A stretch of DNA of 64,000 nt from Phorcus lineatus. Lineage: Eukaryota > Mollusca > Gastropoda > Trochida > Trochidae. Numbering within the stretch: the first letter of the stretch is position 1; each line of letters starts with the position of its first letter. The position numbers and the translations under genes were made by a program. The notes beneath the pieces are model-generated. The model had not been told where the DNA came from and did no database searches. It worked only from the letters and a program-made list of their open reading frames with translations. The stretch covers positions 43,549,877 to 43,613,876 of the forward strand of contig OV121081.1 in NCBI GenBank assembly GCA_921293015.1, written 5' to 3'. This document shows, in pieces, positions 47,190-59,583 of the stretch.

Positions 47190-47376
47190 AGATCATATTT
47201 TTGGTATGAGTGGTTATACCAGAAGGAAAGGGAAGATGAAAAGTAGAGAGGTATCTAATCCAGGGGAATTCAACCGGGATGACAAGGGTGTCCGAGACAA
47301 CCACAGGCGTAATGAGACCAAGATTCTTCCACACATCATGGAATTGATGTTGAATAGACTGACATCAAATGTATGA
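47190..47376 (+). CDS. Possible C-terminal exon, unrecognised charged protein
   Basis: A pyrimidine-rich tract ending TTATCATTTCAG (to 47,189) is a good 3' splice site. It is followed by an open frame to TGA at 47,376 giving about 62 residues, strongly charged (TRRKGKMKSREVSNP, DDKGVRDNHRRNETK) with an amphipathic end (ILPHIMELMLNRL). An AATAAAA word near 47,469 could serve as the polyadenylation signal. The first exon is not identified. An alternative reading from an ATG at 47,134 without splicing would add 19 hydrophobic residues. Confidence 0.3.
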
Positions 47377-47789
47377 AGTGCGACAATACAAATGCTTTTC
47401 GGTAAATGAGGACCAATTGAGCAACTGTGTCAATGAAGGAGGCTGAAACGAATATAAGTACTTGATAATAAAATTACCACGTAGATGTAATTTGTTTCAT
47501 TCTGCAGCATATTCTGTAAATTGTGGTTTGATACAGGAAAGGATTACTTTAATGTCAGTTAACAGAAATTATCATTGATATTTATACTTTTTCAAATATA
47601 AAGTACCTTTTGCTAAAATATAGATAAGATTTTGGACATTACAAGCAAACTCATCTGAGATCATTGAATTTCTTTAATACAAACAACTGCTGAAAATAAA
47701 ATGGTTACTGAAAACTATTCAGTTAAAAACATGGAAATAATAAATATGAGTTCACTTGTCTTAACGTCTTTATGAAAACTTTAGGCAGG
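47377..47789. other. Possible 3' UTR and spacer
   Basis: Convergent ends of the putative exons at 47,376 (plus) and 47,790 (minus). Nothing else was seen. Confidence 0.4.
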
Positions 47790-48273
47790 TTACTTCCTGA
47801 AGAGACATCTTGTATACCTGTGCTTATTTAGGTATGACCACCATTTAAACCGGACACCATATTCGCATGGGTATGGCTGTCCTGGCTCATGGATGCTTTT
47901 CTTATGATCGTTAAGATATTTTTCCTGTTTGAAAGAAATTTGGCATAGATTACATTTAAATGTTCCCTGTGAAACTTTGCGGCAATATTAAGCCCATTAT
48001 CAAAAGTGAACCTGTTCTTGCATTTCGGGCATTGGAATTGTTTCAGCTTCATGTGTTTGTTAACATGGCCAATATGTGTAATTCCGTTGTTTTCGTGTTG
48101 AACTCGAACATGATGACGTAGAATGGATGAAGGGCCATAATTTTTTCCACAAGAAGTACACAGAAATTGTTTGTCAGGTATTTTCCCTTTTTTAGGTATG
48201 GAGGTAGCGACATTGTTGATGTTTGTGTCGACCATAATACTGTTGTCACGCCACTTTCGTTGAGAGATTCCAT
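47790..48273 (-). pseudogene. C2H2 zinc-finger terminal exon with a frameshift
   Basis: On the minus strand GTTTTAG (acceptor) at about 48,274-48,280 precedes an open frame GISQRKWRDNSIMVDTN. Finger 1 is CTSC..H....H in FLCTSCGKNYGPSSILRHHV. Finger 2 begins FQCPKCKNRFTFDNGLN and then loses register near 47,984. In the shifted frame, finger 3 is FKCNLCQISFKQEKYLNDHK with a proper C-x2-C-x12-H-x4-H. A weak finger 4 (YPCEYGVRFKWWSYLNKH) lacks its second Cys. The stop is TAA at 47,790-47,792. C2H2 fingers usually bind DNA. The frameshift means a pseudogene or an assembly error. In the unshifted frame the ORF ends at 47,828. Confidence 0.65.
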
Positions 48274-48280
48274 CTAAAAC

Positions 48281-49838
48281 ATAAGTGAATATATATCGTC
48301 ACACCTTCATCAGACGTGCAAATTTCGCACCTAGCTTACTGATGTAAGTAATGGTAACGATTAAAAAATACATCTGTCGACACTGCACTACGAAAGCATA
48401 AAAAATAAACCCGAAATGGTTAAAAAAACAAAAACGTTCATATTGTGTGACGTTTTGCGATTTATATTATATGTAGTTTGGATAATGGTCTTAATGACTT
48501 CTGGTCTGAGTTCATCCAGTAAGATGTTCAATACAACTATTTTGATGTATTAAAACATTGTATTATAAGATGAAACTGTCCTATAATTAGATTAAACTAA
48601 TGTCTAATTAAATGAAGCTACAACATCATAAGATGAAACTATCACATAATTAGTAACAACTTTGTCTTAAAAGATAAATCTATCATCTGATTAGAAGTTA
48701 TATTTAATTTGTTCACTTCTGGCAGTAATGCGCTTCCATAAGTTATACGCAATGAACGCAATTCAAAATATGGACAGAACAAGGATGCTAAAAAGGTTTT
48801 CTATGATTAAAAGACACGGATCAATGTTGTAAACTGTACTGGACTGTCATAAACACAGTCGTGTGTTTTATTTTTATAAATATATGTTAACTGCACATTT
48901 TGAAATATAGGTTTAAAAATAAACTTTTCTCCCATGCTCATTAATTAAAATCATTCATTGATAAAGAAATATATGACAAATCATGGAAACAATATATCAC
49001 GCATAAGCTGACAGTGGATTTATTTCACTAACCTTCTTCATTGACTATCCAGGTGTTAGTGTATTAATTCTAATAATTCATTGCGAACTCGGAAAACTTT
49101 GATTGCCTCTTTTATGGTTTTATCTAATTTCTTAAAAGGGGCGAAATTAAGAGAATAGATTTTCTGGATTGAACCCTGATTTTTTCATTAGATGTGTAAA
49201 ATCTAAGCGCTCTGCTAGATTAAGAGTTCCCTTAATGAGTGTGAGCAATCGTGGGCTGACAAATGGTTAGCATTTCAATTTGCCATATTTTGAAATGAAA
49301 ATAATCAGTCGTATCAGGATTAATATGGACATTCCATCACCACCAATCTTATTTAAATGTTGTCAAAGAATTCTGTTGTTGATTTTGATTGTAAATATAA
49401 TTTGTCATCATCTTATAAGCTCACACCTGCATAGTAGACAAACCGCCCAAACAGTTCTAAGTTTACAGTTGGATTGCGTAGACATTTTCTTGTTTGTTTA
49501 TGTGTGACCTTTCTGTAAAACTGTCCCAAATGTTATCGGAGCTTCTCCATCGGTATACGTTGTTGTAGTTGTAATAACCTGGTCATCCCTGTGTGTAGGA
49601 GGGTATTAAATGCCAGACACAAGCTGATTGACCCGGTGAATACAAGGTAATAGATCAAGTAGATTTCATTGTTACAGAAGGTTACTGAACACCGCCAATT
49701 TGAATGGCACATAGTTTTGAAGCATTGAAAATACGTACGTTATTTAAACGTTTTGTTTATCTTTTTGTAAATTCATTTCCTTCTAAAGTATATTTATGTA
49801 TTTCACTTTGTTAAATCTTTTTCAAAGATGAATAATAG
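48281..49838. other. AT-rich non-coding stretch
   Basis: If the zinc-finger exon is real, the first part would be its upstream intron. Nothing else was recognised. Confidence 0.5.
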
Positions 49839-50441
49839 CGAGTGTTATGAGTGTGTGATTGTTTAACATTGTATAATATCGTTGTATTGTTTAGTGGGTC
49901 ACACACACACACACACACACACACTTGTTTTGATAGTCTTAGCTGGCAGTGTCTAGAATCATCTGTTCTAGAATGTTCTATCTATTTCTTGATTGCTTGA
50001 GTTGGACACTTCTGATTAGAGTTTGTCATGGAACTTTAAAGAACATTCTGGAACGTATCTAACCTATATATATATATAGGCTGGCATTAGAACTCTTCCT
50101 CATCTTGCTTCTAACAATCAACTTTGCGATCATCTGCCGTGCCACTGTTTTTGGACAGCTTTACAAGCCGGATTCATCTATCACCTATCAAGAAGACCCA
50201 CTGACTGTTTTCCACATTCATCAACTGTGTGATTCATAAGGACTGGTGAATATATTTATTTAGCTAATTAGTGTGACTCATTTGATATTGTATTATAACT
50301 TGTATTAACTTGATATTGTAACCTTAAACACTTTGTTTATTATTTGATTGATTAAATTGTAATTAATACACAATTGTCTTGTTATATTTTGCTGGTTTGA
50401 CTGGGGACATTCTCCTATTCCAAATTCATTCATAACACGAG
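49839..50441 (+). mobile_element. Solo LTR with 4-bp target duplication
   Basis: The LTR (49,843-50,437, 595 bp) begins TGTTATGA and ends TCATAACA, a perfect 8-bp inverted terminal repeat with canonical TG..CA. CGAG flanks both sides (49,839-49,842 and 50,438-50,441). It contains a (CA)n run at 49,900-49,924, a TATATATATATAGG promoter-like word near 50,067-50,080 and pyrimidine-rich sequence downstream. With no internal region, it is a solo LTR left by LTR-LTR recombination. Target length fits Gypsy or a related superfamily. Confidence 0.85.
49900..49924. repeat. (CA)n microsatellite inside the solo LTR
   Basis: A perfect CA run of about 25 bases, seen directly. Confidence 0.95.
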
Positions 50442-51177
50442 TTGTAATAATCGGCGAGGTCTTAAAGTTTCAAAGTTCGAATACCTAATTTATAGTTAAT
50501 TTTTCTGACTTGAATTAATCGCAGTTTTATTGAGGCAAAACACTTAATCTATGTGACCGAGTGATAAATCAGATACTTAACTGCATTCTAAGTAAACAAG
50601 TGAAATCATCTTAGATATTCATGGAAATCATAAAATCATAAAATCATAAAATCCTGTATATATAAAAACTACAGGATCTTCACATGTACTCATAATATGA
50701 CTCTTGGAGGGGGAGGGCGATTCTTAACTTAATATCACCGTCAGAAAAAGGAATCTTGTCCTAATATTATCTCGACGGATCACAGTGTGTCATAGATTAA
50801 ATAGACAGAATATCTAACGTGTGTTGAAAAGCCTCTATGTAATAAATACATGTGAGATATCATAGTGTCTTTAAAGTCTTTGAATACAAACTATTTACCA
50901 ATACTAATATATATTTCTTTCTAAGACAGATATCAGAAAAAGACTGTCATTGAAATTGGAAATCGAGGTTTAATACACTATGTTTCTAGCGTTTGTCTAT
51001 AAACCAATAACGAAATTGTTACATGTTATTAACAATTCTGTTAACAGATTAAGTATCTGAAGTTTGATAAGTGTTTAGAATTCAGGCTGTGTTGTCAATA
51101 TATGACAGTGTTGGATGTTTACTCTGTAAACAGAATATGTTAAGGAAGTTTAATCCCCTGTTCACATCTATCTTTTG
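50442..51177. other. AT-rich non-coding stretch
   Basis: A short ATAAAATC triplication occurs near 50,627-50,653. Nothing else was seen. Confidence 0.5.
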
Positions 51178-51600
51178 ATGCTTGAAAAACCACCAACGGT
51201 GGTACAAAAACAAAATAACAGTACAATATATTACATAAACAATATACATGCGTCTTATGTACTATTTCTTAACATCAATTTTCAGAGAGTAATCAATCTA
51301 TATATACCTTTCAGTTTTTTTTACATTTTGTACACACTTTTACAAAGAGAATAAAATTTGGATATTTGCAATATTGTTAAGCAATATGCAGAGTTCTAAA
51401 AGGGCGTGGAGGGCTTTACATCTGAAGATGTAGTGAAACTCATTTCCCATTACATTTTGGTTGCATAACTTACATAGGCGTTCTTCCCTCGCAATACCCT
51501 GCCACCTGCCAGTCTCTATTGGTAGGTTATGGTTTGAAGTGTGAAATTTAAGGATTGGGATAGAAATACTTTTGAAAAAATAAATAGTGTTCAAAATTTA
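51178..51600 (-). mobile_element. LINE C-terminal remnant with 3' UTR
   Basis: The minus-strand frame at 51,340-51,594 contains FHTSNHNLPIETGRWQGI, then EERLCKLCNQNVMGNEFHYI and FRC, the conserved zinc-knuckle end (CKLC..H...C) of a non-LTR retrotransposon polyprotein common in invertebrates. Downstream on the minus strand is an AT-rich 3' UTR with CCACCGTTGGTGG near 51,190. The element is 5'-truncated to about 85 residues. It belongs to a different family from the LINEs at 28 and 43 kb. Confidence 0.75.
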
Positions 51601-52416
51601 TAATTTTTATATATAATAATAATAACACTTACGAGGAGTCACAAGTCTGTCCGGAAGCTTCTTATAGGGATTAAGGGATTGATTGAACACATGTCAAAAC
51701 TTAGAGGGTTTTGATTATCAGGATGACTATCAACACCGTACTTGTATTGCTATCGATTATCAATGGTTATTTTTCATCAAAGAACGATCTGATGATTTTA
51801 AAACACAATGAATCGGATAGTAATCATATGTATTCTCTTCGATAATCTATATTTTGAAAATAAAATACCCACTTAAAAGCGACGTTAATGCTTAACTATT
51901 TATAAAACTATCCTCAATCGTCTTTCCTGAATCCTTTAAAAATCCCTATGGAATTTTATTTTATAACATACATGATTCTATGGTTTAATGGATAAACCAT
52001 CTGCCTCGTATTAGATTAAGCATGTGTTAAGAACATGTCAGATCCAGGATGACAGTAATTTATGTTAACTTCATGCCTACATGGTTCATTCTTAAATAAC
52101 TTATCTATATTCACGGTCACGGTAGCACAATATTGTTGACCAATAAATTATTCTCAATCCTTTTTTTTCACATAAAGAATCTAAATCGTAAGGTGCGAAA
52201 CACCATCATGTGATTAACAAGTTGCTTGAATTTGAATTTGATCAAATCATCTTATGTAGGAATACTTATGAAAGAAATACTTATTAAGAAAAGACAATAA
52301 TCTATAGCATAAATAGTGCTGTTACATTTCTCCATTTCTCCTTACACCAATATATTATTTTGAAAAAGTAACTCATTCAACAAGGATATTTACTTGAGAA
52401 ATGAAGGGTGAATCAC
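51601..52416. other. AT-rich non-coding stretch
   Basis: Nothing was recognised. Confidence 0.5.
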
Positions 52417-52495
52417 AAACAGATCTTCCTGGGAAGGAAATGACCTGTCGGATAGTGCTGTTGACATGTCTATCAAGCTTTCACTGCTGACAAAA
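52417..52495 (+). repeat. Dispersed motif B, copy 4
   Basis: CTTCCTGGGAAGGAAATGACC, TGTCGGATAGTGCTGTTGAC, ATGTCTATCAAGCTTTCACT and GCTGA match, in order, the motif around 29,690-29,760. Confidence 0.6.
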
Positions 52496-53145
52496 TTGGA
52501 ATCCTTTCATCAAAAGTTCATTTCATGCAGATTCCAAACGAGAAGTAAAATGATAATCCTTTAAAGTTTCAAACTGAAAATGTTATATTAACTAGACCGA
52601 TTAATATGAAGATAAGTTTTGTGTATGTTGATATTGTATGTTCATGATCTCCTGTCAATTACCTAAGTCACTAAGTGGACGTACAGGATAGAACAATACC
52701 GATTTATATAACTGTCGTTAAAAGCCACTTATGCGAAGCGACTGTATCCAGAAATATAAGCTTAGGAGTTTATGTTACAAATGAAAATAAAACTAAAATA
52801 AATGGACGATATATGTCTATCCTTGACAAATATCATGTTTATCTCATCGAGTGAGCTGGACAAGTATATATTTTACGAGTGATGCAGTCACGAGTGAAAT
52901 ATCATTCTTTCTACATTTTATAGGGGCTTCTCAACGGTCTCAAAGCAGCTTCATTGCTCGCACGTTCTGCCACCAGTTTACTGCAGACATTTTGTAGAAA
53001 ATTCTAGACCAATCACATCTTCGCGTACAAAAGAAGAATAGCGGCGATCGAGTTTAACAAATGGTTAACGGAAATTATTTGCCCCTAGATACTGAAACCC
53101 AACACTTATGTATATTTCATGGAAAAAATGAAGCCAACATCAAAA
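52496..53145. other. Non-coding stretch
   Basis: A weak palindrome ATATTTTACGAGTGATGCA / GTCACGAGTGAAATAT near 52,868-52,902 may be a MITE relic. Confidence 0.4.
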
Positions 53146-53166
53146 GATATATATCTCTCATCCTGT

Positions 53167-53904
53167 CTCAGGGTAAGATGTATAGCTGACGCTCCACTCT
53201 TCTTACCCTGGGTGTAAACCCCAGCATTAACTTCGCGTCGTGGCCTATGATTCAGCCAATCAAAAACTTTTATCGCGAGGGTGTGCGATTAAATTTCAGT
53301 CAACCAAAGAAAGCCTTATGGTGCTTATGTCCGAGTCAAATTTTGAGAAACTGTTTAGATTATTACAACAAATCAAACATCCCGTGTTTAATGACCTCTT
53401 TGATTTTCCACCCCTTGACTTAATACCTTATCGTGGTGTGGTGGTTTGCGTGCTTCAGAGACCCCTACTAGAGCTATGAAAGCCGGAGCTTACATGCTCC
53501 TGGCAGGGGCACCCAAACTGGAGAGGTCGTCGAGTAGAAGATAGACCAAATTTGAGTTGTTCTAACACCTGTTGTCTATCTCTCACTATGTTTTTCTTTC
53601 CGTCTTTTCTCTCACTCTGTCGATCCTTGTCTTCCTAATCCGTGCACTCTTTGGATGCATGTCATCCACGTGGTTAATAACTAAAATATTGTTCAAAACA
53701 CGTTAATCCCCGACTCGCTCACTCGGTTTGATTTTCGAAGCGATGGACGCCGCCAAAATATGTTGCCGACTGGCCTTTCAAGCGCAGTCATTGGTTGATT
53801 ATTTTGAGAGAGTTCGTTGGTTTTAGGTGACGGTGCGAAGTTTATTCTGGGGTTTACACCCAGGGTAATAAGAGTTGAGAGTCAGCTATACGTCTTACCC
53901 TGAG
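53167..53904. mobile_element. TIR element, about 740 bp, ends fold into hairpins
   Basis: Inverted repeats of about 70 bp at 53,167-53,236 and 53,835-53,904 share CTCAGGGTAAGA, GTATAGCTGAC, TTACCCTGGGTGTAAACCCC and AACTTCGC in inverted order. Within each TIR, CAGGGTAAGA and TCTTACCCTG (or TATTACCCTG) are themselves inverted, so each end can form its own stem-loop. The interior has no transposase. It includes a SINE-tail-like AATATTGTTCAAAACACGTTAA followed by CTCGCTCACTCGG near 53,685-53,728. The frame at 53,240-53,479 is not recognised. It is a non-autonomous DNA transposon of unknown superfamily. Confidence 0.7.
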
Positions 53905-53925
53905 GTAGAATGATATGCCTCTGTA

Positions 53926-56755
53926 AAAAGCAAATAATGAAAATGTTTTTGTCTAGGTGTTTTTTTAAAGTGTAACATGCTTGGATAAAGATAAGTTCCT
54001 CATTACGAATTCTGAAAAGTATATAACTACGACTAAAATAAACAGTGTTCTATTATAACATAGGCACTTAATTGCAATTCAGTCATTTTATACTGATGTG
54101 AATTTACAGGAATCAAGTTGTAAAACTGTGCAAACTGCCACATCTTAATCAGTTGAATAGTTTTGTGTTAAATTCATGGTGAAAAACCACACATATTTCA
54201 TTTCAACTGATCATAACTTTATTTGAGCAGTTCCAATTTGTTGATGTCTTTTTCTGTTTGAGTTAATGACAAGATCAAAGACAACATTAAACACAAGATA
54301 ATAACAAATATTCCTTTGGTACATAAATACGTTAATGTTTCGTAACAAATGGGGATGAGAGCCTTGTTTTCTCTTTGATGTTTATCTGTACGTCGAAAGT
54401 GTAACCAACTGATATTATTTTAAGTTAACAGAGTGTCCTCTTAACATCTCTTCATGTATACCATTGACCTAAAAGGCATTAATGTTTGATTGCGTGTACT
54501 GAAGATTTATAAGATATTCTAGAATATTTTACAAGGCATAAAAAACGTGCGAGTTGCGAGTTGCGAGAATACGTAGGGACTTAGAGTATGTTTAACGTTG
54601 CAAATGTTGTTATTTGAACAAGCAGTATGTACTGTTATAGAAAATTATATCATTATGAATTGGGCATGAAAGGCATATTGGTAAAGTAAATTGAAAATAG
54701 AACGGATTGTGTCATGATGTTATTTGAAGGACAATATGACACACGCCAGTGAGACAAATACAAACCCTTCTAAAGCTGTCAAAAAAGGTTGTAGTGTCGA
54801 ATAGGTCATAAAGCTAGTATACAATAAACTGGAATATACAATTGCAAAATAAAATTGTAAATTTTGGGACGATATGCGAAATCAGTTAATATGAAATAGA
54901 TTCATTTCATATGACTAAACCAAATATCGTGGATACCTAATTTTCTTTATCCTAACCTGCAGTACGATGGAAACCTCGTCACTCAACTGAATTGGGTAGA
55001 TATAGTACAACACTATAATGTCACTTAATATTCTGGTAGCACATTCCAGAATAGCAAATAATGAATAATATCTTGGAGCGTTTATAATGACATATACCAC
55101 TTTAACCTTTTTCCATATTGTTGTGCTGCCAAGGCATACTACGCCTTGATCAGTATTATGTTAGCGATACTCGCTATCATATTTCGAGTAACATTGAATC
55201 AATATCCCTGCCCGTTATGAACACTTCCAGCGTTAAAGAGCCAATTTGTATTCCATGCCAAGGAACAAGTTTGATTGGTTATCCAGCATGATAAGATTCA
55301 GATTGTTGTTGTCACATCTAATATGGTTGTCACTAAATGAATGTTGTGACTAGAAATGAAATCTGTTGATTAAGGAAAATAGAATATTAAGAACTAATAT
55401 CTCACCAAGCTTGTATGTGAAATTACAAATCACTCTATATCAGGAATTATTTTTCATGATTCCATTAACCAAAAAGTAAATGATATAGGACATTGGTAAA
55501 GCAATCATACAAATACATTAATCTTATGAATGGTTAATGTTTTATGTAGTTTTCTTTATGTTTATTTTACGAAAATTTAAGATTTGTTGACTCCAATATA
55601 AACAGAATTTTTATTGGTGGCTTTATTCGGTTTTAAAAGGCATGGGAAGCTTAAAGAGGTCGAAAAGACGCTAGTTTCCGCTCGTTTTATATTGATCTGA
55701 ATATTACTTGTCTGAGATAACAGACAATAAGAACAAAATAATTTACTATTGAGACCATAATAAACAATTATTTGATGAACGTAAATATTTTCAAGGCAAA
55801 GATGATTTTAAGAACCCTATTATAGACAAGAATTTACAAAAGTAAAAAAGCAAATTACTTTTCAGGGCATCTTGAACACTATTTCTCTTATAAATCTTCC
55901 TTACAGCCATAGTTTTATTTTAGGATTGTCAAAACGGGCCCTTCTTAAATTCAGTAGTAGGTTACATGAATTTAGAATCAATTCTTTGCGAGGGTTTAAC
56001 GAGCAAAGAACAGTTTAACTATTATTATATATTAACTACTATCAGATGAATTGATTTATTTTAGAAGGTAAATATCCTTAATTTTACCTGATTTATATTA
56101 TGTATATCGGCGTCAATCTATTTCTAGCCTCACCATTATATTATTTGAATAATGTCTAATGATACATACATGTACTGAACCAATTAATAAATACATTCGC
56201 GAATACTAGTACATCAAAAATGTTATAAGCAAAAGTAAAGTTTATTTTCATGAAAGAATTGTGAATGAAATTTGTTTTTTTGATTTCGAGTAAAATCAAA
56301 CATTAAAGGGCCACAAGGTACATGTATGATGTTGGAGTCAAATATGTCAAACTTCACAAATATTGATTTTAGCGATAAATATTCAACTTTAGAGAGGCGA
56401 GTTGAACTTAATTTAGCACTTTTCGTATTTTGGCTCTTGTTTCAGCCACAGAAAAAATCATCAAACATGCGCATTGTCACTTTAGTCTTGCGTTTAACCA
56501 TTAATACCAAATGAAACAGAATTTTGGTTTGAAAAGATCGAGAAGCAATCCCCCTGAATCTAGTCTTGTCCATGAATGCATAATAAATATATTTATTTGG
56601 GGGTTTTTTAAGAAAAGAAAATTTTTTTAGTTTATGTAAAGACCTGTTTAAAATAGCGTGTTGGGGGAAAATTATATTTCAAATGTAGAGGACGTATAAA
56701 CCTTTTTAGATATTATTTTAAATCACGATAATAACAGTCCAATAGACGCCAAAGA
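53926..56755. other. Long AT-rich non-coding stretch
   Basis: About 2.8 kb without recognised features, apart from small inverted words near 55,133-55,200 (AAGGCATACTACGCCTT and TAGCGATACTCGCTA). Confidence 0.5.
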
Positions 56756-56759
56756 AAGA

Positions 56760-58005
56760 TGTTTTTAAAGTTATGTTCATCTTGACAATCAATACAATTG
56801 AGTTCAACATGTTATGAACTCATTTTTCGCTAATAAAAACATCCCTTTTTTCTTTGGCTTTTCAAAATACTTGTCACTGAAGTTCAAAGACTGTATCCAA
56901 GCGCTTTCATTATTTTGGATTCATGTTTAGTGTTAATCTTAAACAATTAATTTGTTCCTATTTAAATTATCATTTATGTAACATGTTTATTGTCTACATT
57001 CAGAATTGATGGTATATAATACACATGTATCATGACAAACACAAATTGCTGTTATATTAGTAATATAACATTTCTCTTTTTCAGAAAATGAGTCTGTCTC
57101 AAATTCCTTTCAGAGCTGTTATGTCCAAAAACTTCATTTAAGAGTCTGGTTCGTAGTTAGTGAAACTAATTCAACATTATAATGACAACGTTTAATCCCT
57201 CAATATTTTCTGTTCACAATGTCGTTTCAGGAGTTTCCTTAAACGTCAATTGGTATTGTTATGGTCTTAATGGATTTTTACAATAATTAGTATATGTAGA
57301 TATGATTTGTTCAAGAAAAAACACTTTATTAAACATTATTGCCTTGAAAGATATATTCGATGCTGTTGATGAATAAACGTTTATGGAACTGTAATCGGAT
57401 CTGTAAAATTTTATCATATCAACCATTCCTCCAGCGACAGGTTACATGAACCATTTTTACATTCGTTCTATTTAGGATTTCGTAAAGGAAGGAACGTTTT
57501 CAAACACCAGCTGTGCGCATGTTTTTCAAAGCTACAAGTGCTCTGCAGGAATCATCTTATACATAATCAATACATTGATTTAGATTCTGCTCCAAGGGAT
57601 AAGGTAATTTCCAAAAAAGGGGACTGTAATCGACCCACGGCTGCCAAAGGGAAAATCCTTACAATCTCATTCAAATCCTCACATGATTTCAATAGTGCAA
57701 CTGAGGATTAATATAAACAAGGTAGCTCCACATTGCAAGTCTTTAGAAAAAAGTAGTCTACCAGGGAAGTATAAGATCCCACATCGTGGGCACTGCAAAT
57801 ATAATAATAAAAGGAAGGAAGAAAACAGAGAACATTCTATAATGATAAGAATAGTGCATCAGTTTATTATTTCATAAAATGTATTCCTTTTTTTGAAATG
57901 ACTTATCTTTATTAATTAAAATTTTCCTAAATCATCAATAAATGATATTTGTGAAAATTTTGCGATGGAAAACGATTATTTGCCAAAGGCATACATACAT
58001 CACAG
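56760..58005. repeat. Segmental duplication, copy 1
   Basis: It matches 62,505-63,840 in order. Shared blocks include TTATGTTCATCTTGACAATCA (about 56,771), TTTCAAAATACTTGTCACT, AAACAATTAATTTGTTCC, AACACCAGCTGTG (about 57,502), GATTTAGATTCTGCTCCAAG, ACTGTAATCGACCCACG, TGCCAAAGGG, CAACTGAGGATTAATATAAA, CCACATCGTGGGCAC and GGAAAACGATTATTTGCCAA. Divergence is substantial, with indels. No ORF is shared, so the kept blocks are probably non-coding. Confidence 0.75.
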
Positions 58006-59286
58006 TTATCTTTTCAATTAAGAATAAAAAAAACTAGTGAAGGCAATAAACTTTAAAATAAGGAATTATTTTTGGAAACTTATCATGTTATTTATAAGCA
58101 TTTCCAAAGCATATATGTTCAAGAAACTTTTCAATTTTGCATTTCCAAATGGATTGCAAAGGAATTGTTTTGTTTGCAAAAAGAATCAAATGAGTTTCCC
58201 CTTTTTTATTCTTCATTGATCTGCTCTGTTGTATTTCTACTGGTCATCCATAACTTTTGTGAATATTAAAAAGTGTCAAGATAAGAGATATATTCGAATG
58301 ATCTTGTAACCGCTAACTTCAGTTTTATTTTTGGTTACAAAACAGCTTTTGAGAGTTGAAGTTCACTTTGCCCTTACGAATATGGCACATTTAACTTTTA
58401 AATCACTTTTAACAGGTACAGTAAGGTGCTGACCTTTCAACAAAGACTTAAAACAGAATTTTTTTCGGTTTTCCCTTTCCGTTATATCTACTACAAAGGT
58501 GAAATAATTTACCATTGTCCTGACGTGTTAAATTGATGTGCCATTTTGAATTTGTGTTTTTTGAAAAACGAGAATTGGAAAATGTAAAGATGTCAGGCCA
58601 ACTGCCTTTTTGAATACCAAGCAGAAGGTCAAATATGAATCACTGCCCATCAAGACTTAACTTTCGAAGAGTTACCTTGCATCTTTATGTAATGTCATAC
58701 GATTGAAAGAGCGTGTTATTGTTAATATATTCAGGATAAAACCAATTCTTTCCAAAAAAATTTGTTTTCGGTTACTTTGACATACCATAAAGCATATTCA
58801 TTCGGAAGTATGACATTATAATATGTTCAAGTTTGGGTTAATCATCAAGTATTACAACAATGACAATAGTATTGAAGTGTAATTTTGTAAAATTTAAATA
58901 TGTACGAACTATCGACAATATAGAAAAACATAAGATTGAATGTGAAATGTTAATTCAAAGTATACAAAAATATATAATATAGAGGAAAGTTCAATTAAAG
59001 CGGATTCATACCGTTAGATACTTAGGTTAGCTTAATAAAAGATTTAATATTTGCTAATGTCATTTTTAAAATGCAAACCAGAAAAAAAATTTGAATGAAT
59101 ATTCAGATGCCTTGGTTTCAAACGTAGGTTGTGGGAGGATAGTTTAAATAAAAATTGTACCTTTGTACAATTGTCCTTTTAAGTAAAGATGAGGTTGTTT
59201 TTTTAAATCAATTTTAAAGACACTATTTCAGAAAGTAAATAAATACTCCTAATGTAAGTAAATTTGCTAAATGTCTGCTAAAAATT
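58006..59286. other. AT-rich non-coding stretch
   Basis: Overlapping short frames near 58,037-58,269 are AT-driven. Nothing was recognised. Confidence 0.5.
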
Positions 59287-59583
59287 TTGATGAGTCGTCT
59301 TTATTTCTATGGTGTTTCTTATATTGTTTGTGAAACCAAGCACGATTATCATAAACCAAAAGTTCACATCTGCTTTTATGTAAAATTAAGACAAAATGCA
59401 GTGTTATTTGGTGACGTTTACTGCGAAAGATTTCCTTACAATTATGTTAAAAACGCAAGATTATACATCATGTTTACACAGAAGAAGCATAATGTGAGTT
59501 GCAAATGGGAGATGAAAGTGAACAGTTCAAAAATTCTTTTTCTCAAGTACATGGTACGCGATCTTTGTCTTAAGAGAAGTTAA
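59287..59583 (+). CDS. Unrecognised 98-codon frame, part of a tandem pair
   Basis: The product has many Tyr, Lys and Val and a Cys-rich middle, with no known domain. A diverged relative lies at about 59,705-59,950 (shared GTGAAACCAAGCACGATTAT versus GTAACCAAGCACGACTAT, and TTTGGTGACGTTTACTG versus TTGGGTCACGTGTATTTTG). That copy has stops in the equivalent frame. It may be a small duplicated exon or simply a repeat. Confidence 0.2.
   Translation: MMSRLYFYGVSYIVCETKHDYHKPKVHICFYVKLRQNAVLFGDVYCERFPYNYVKNARLYIMFTQKKHNVSCKWEMKVNSSKILFLKYMVRDLCLKRS

Noticed and set aside
53240..53479. ORF as transposase of the TIR element
   Set aside because: At 79 codons it has no DDE or DNA-binding motif.
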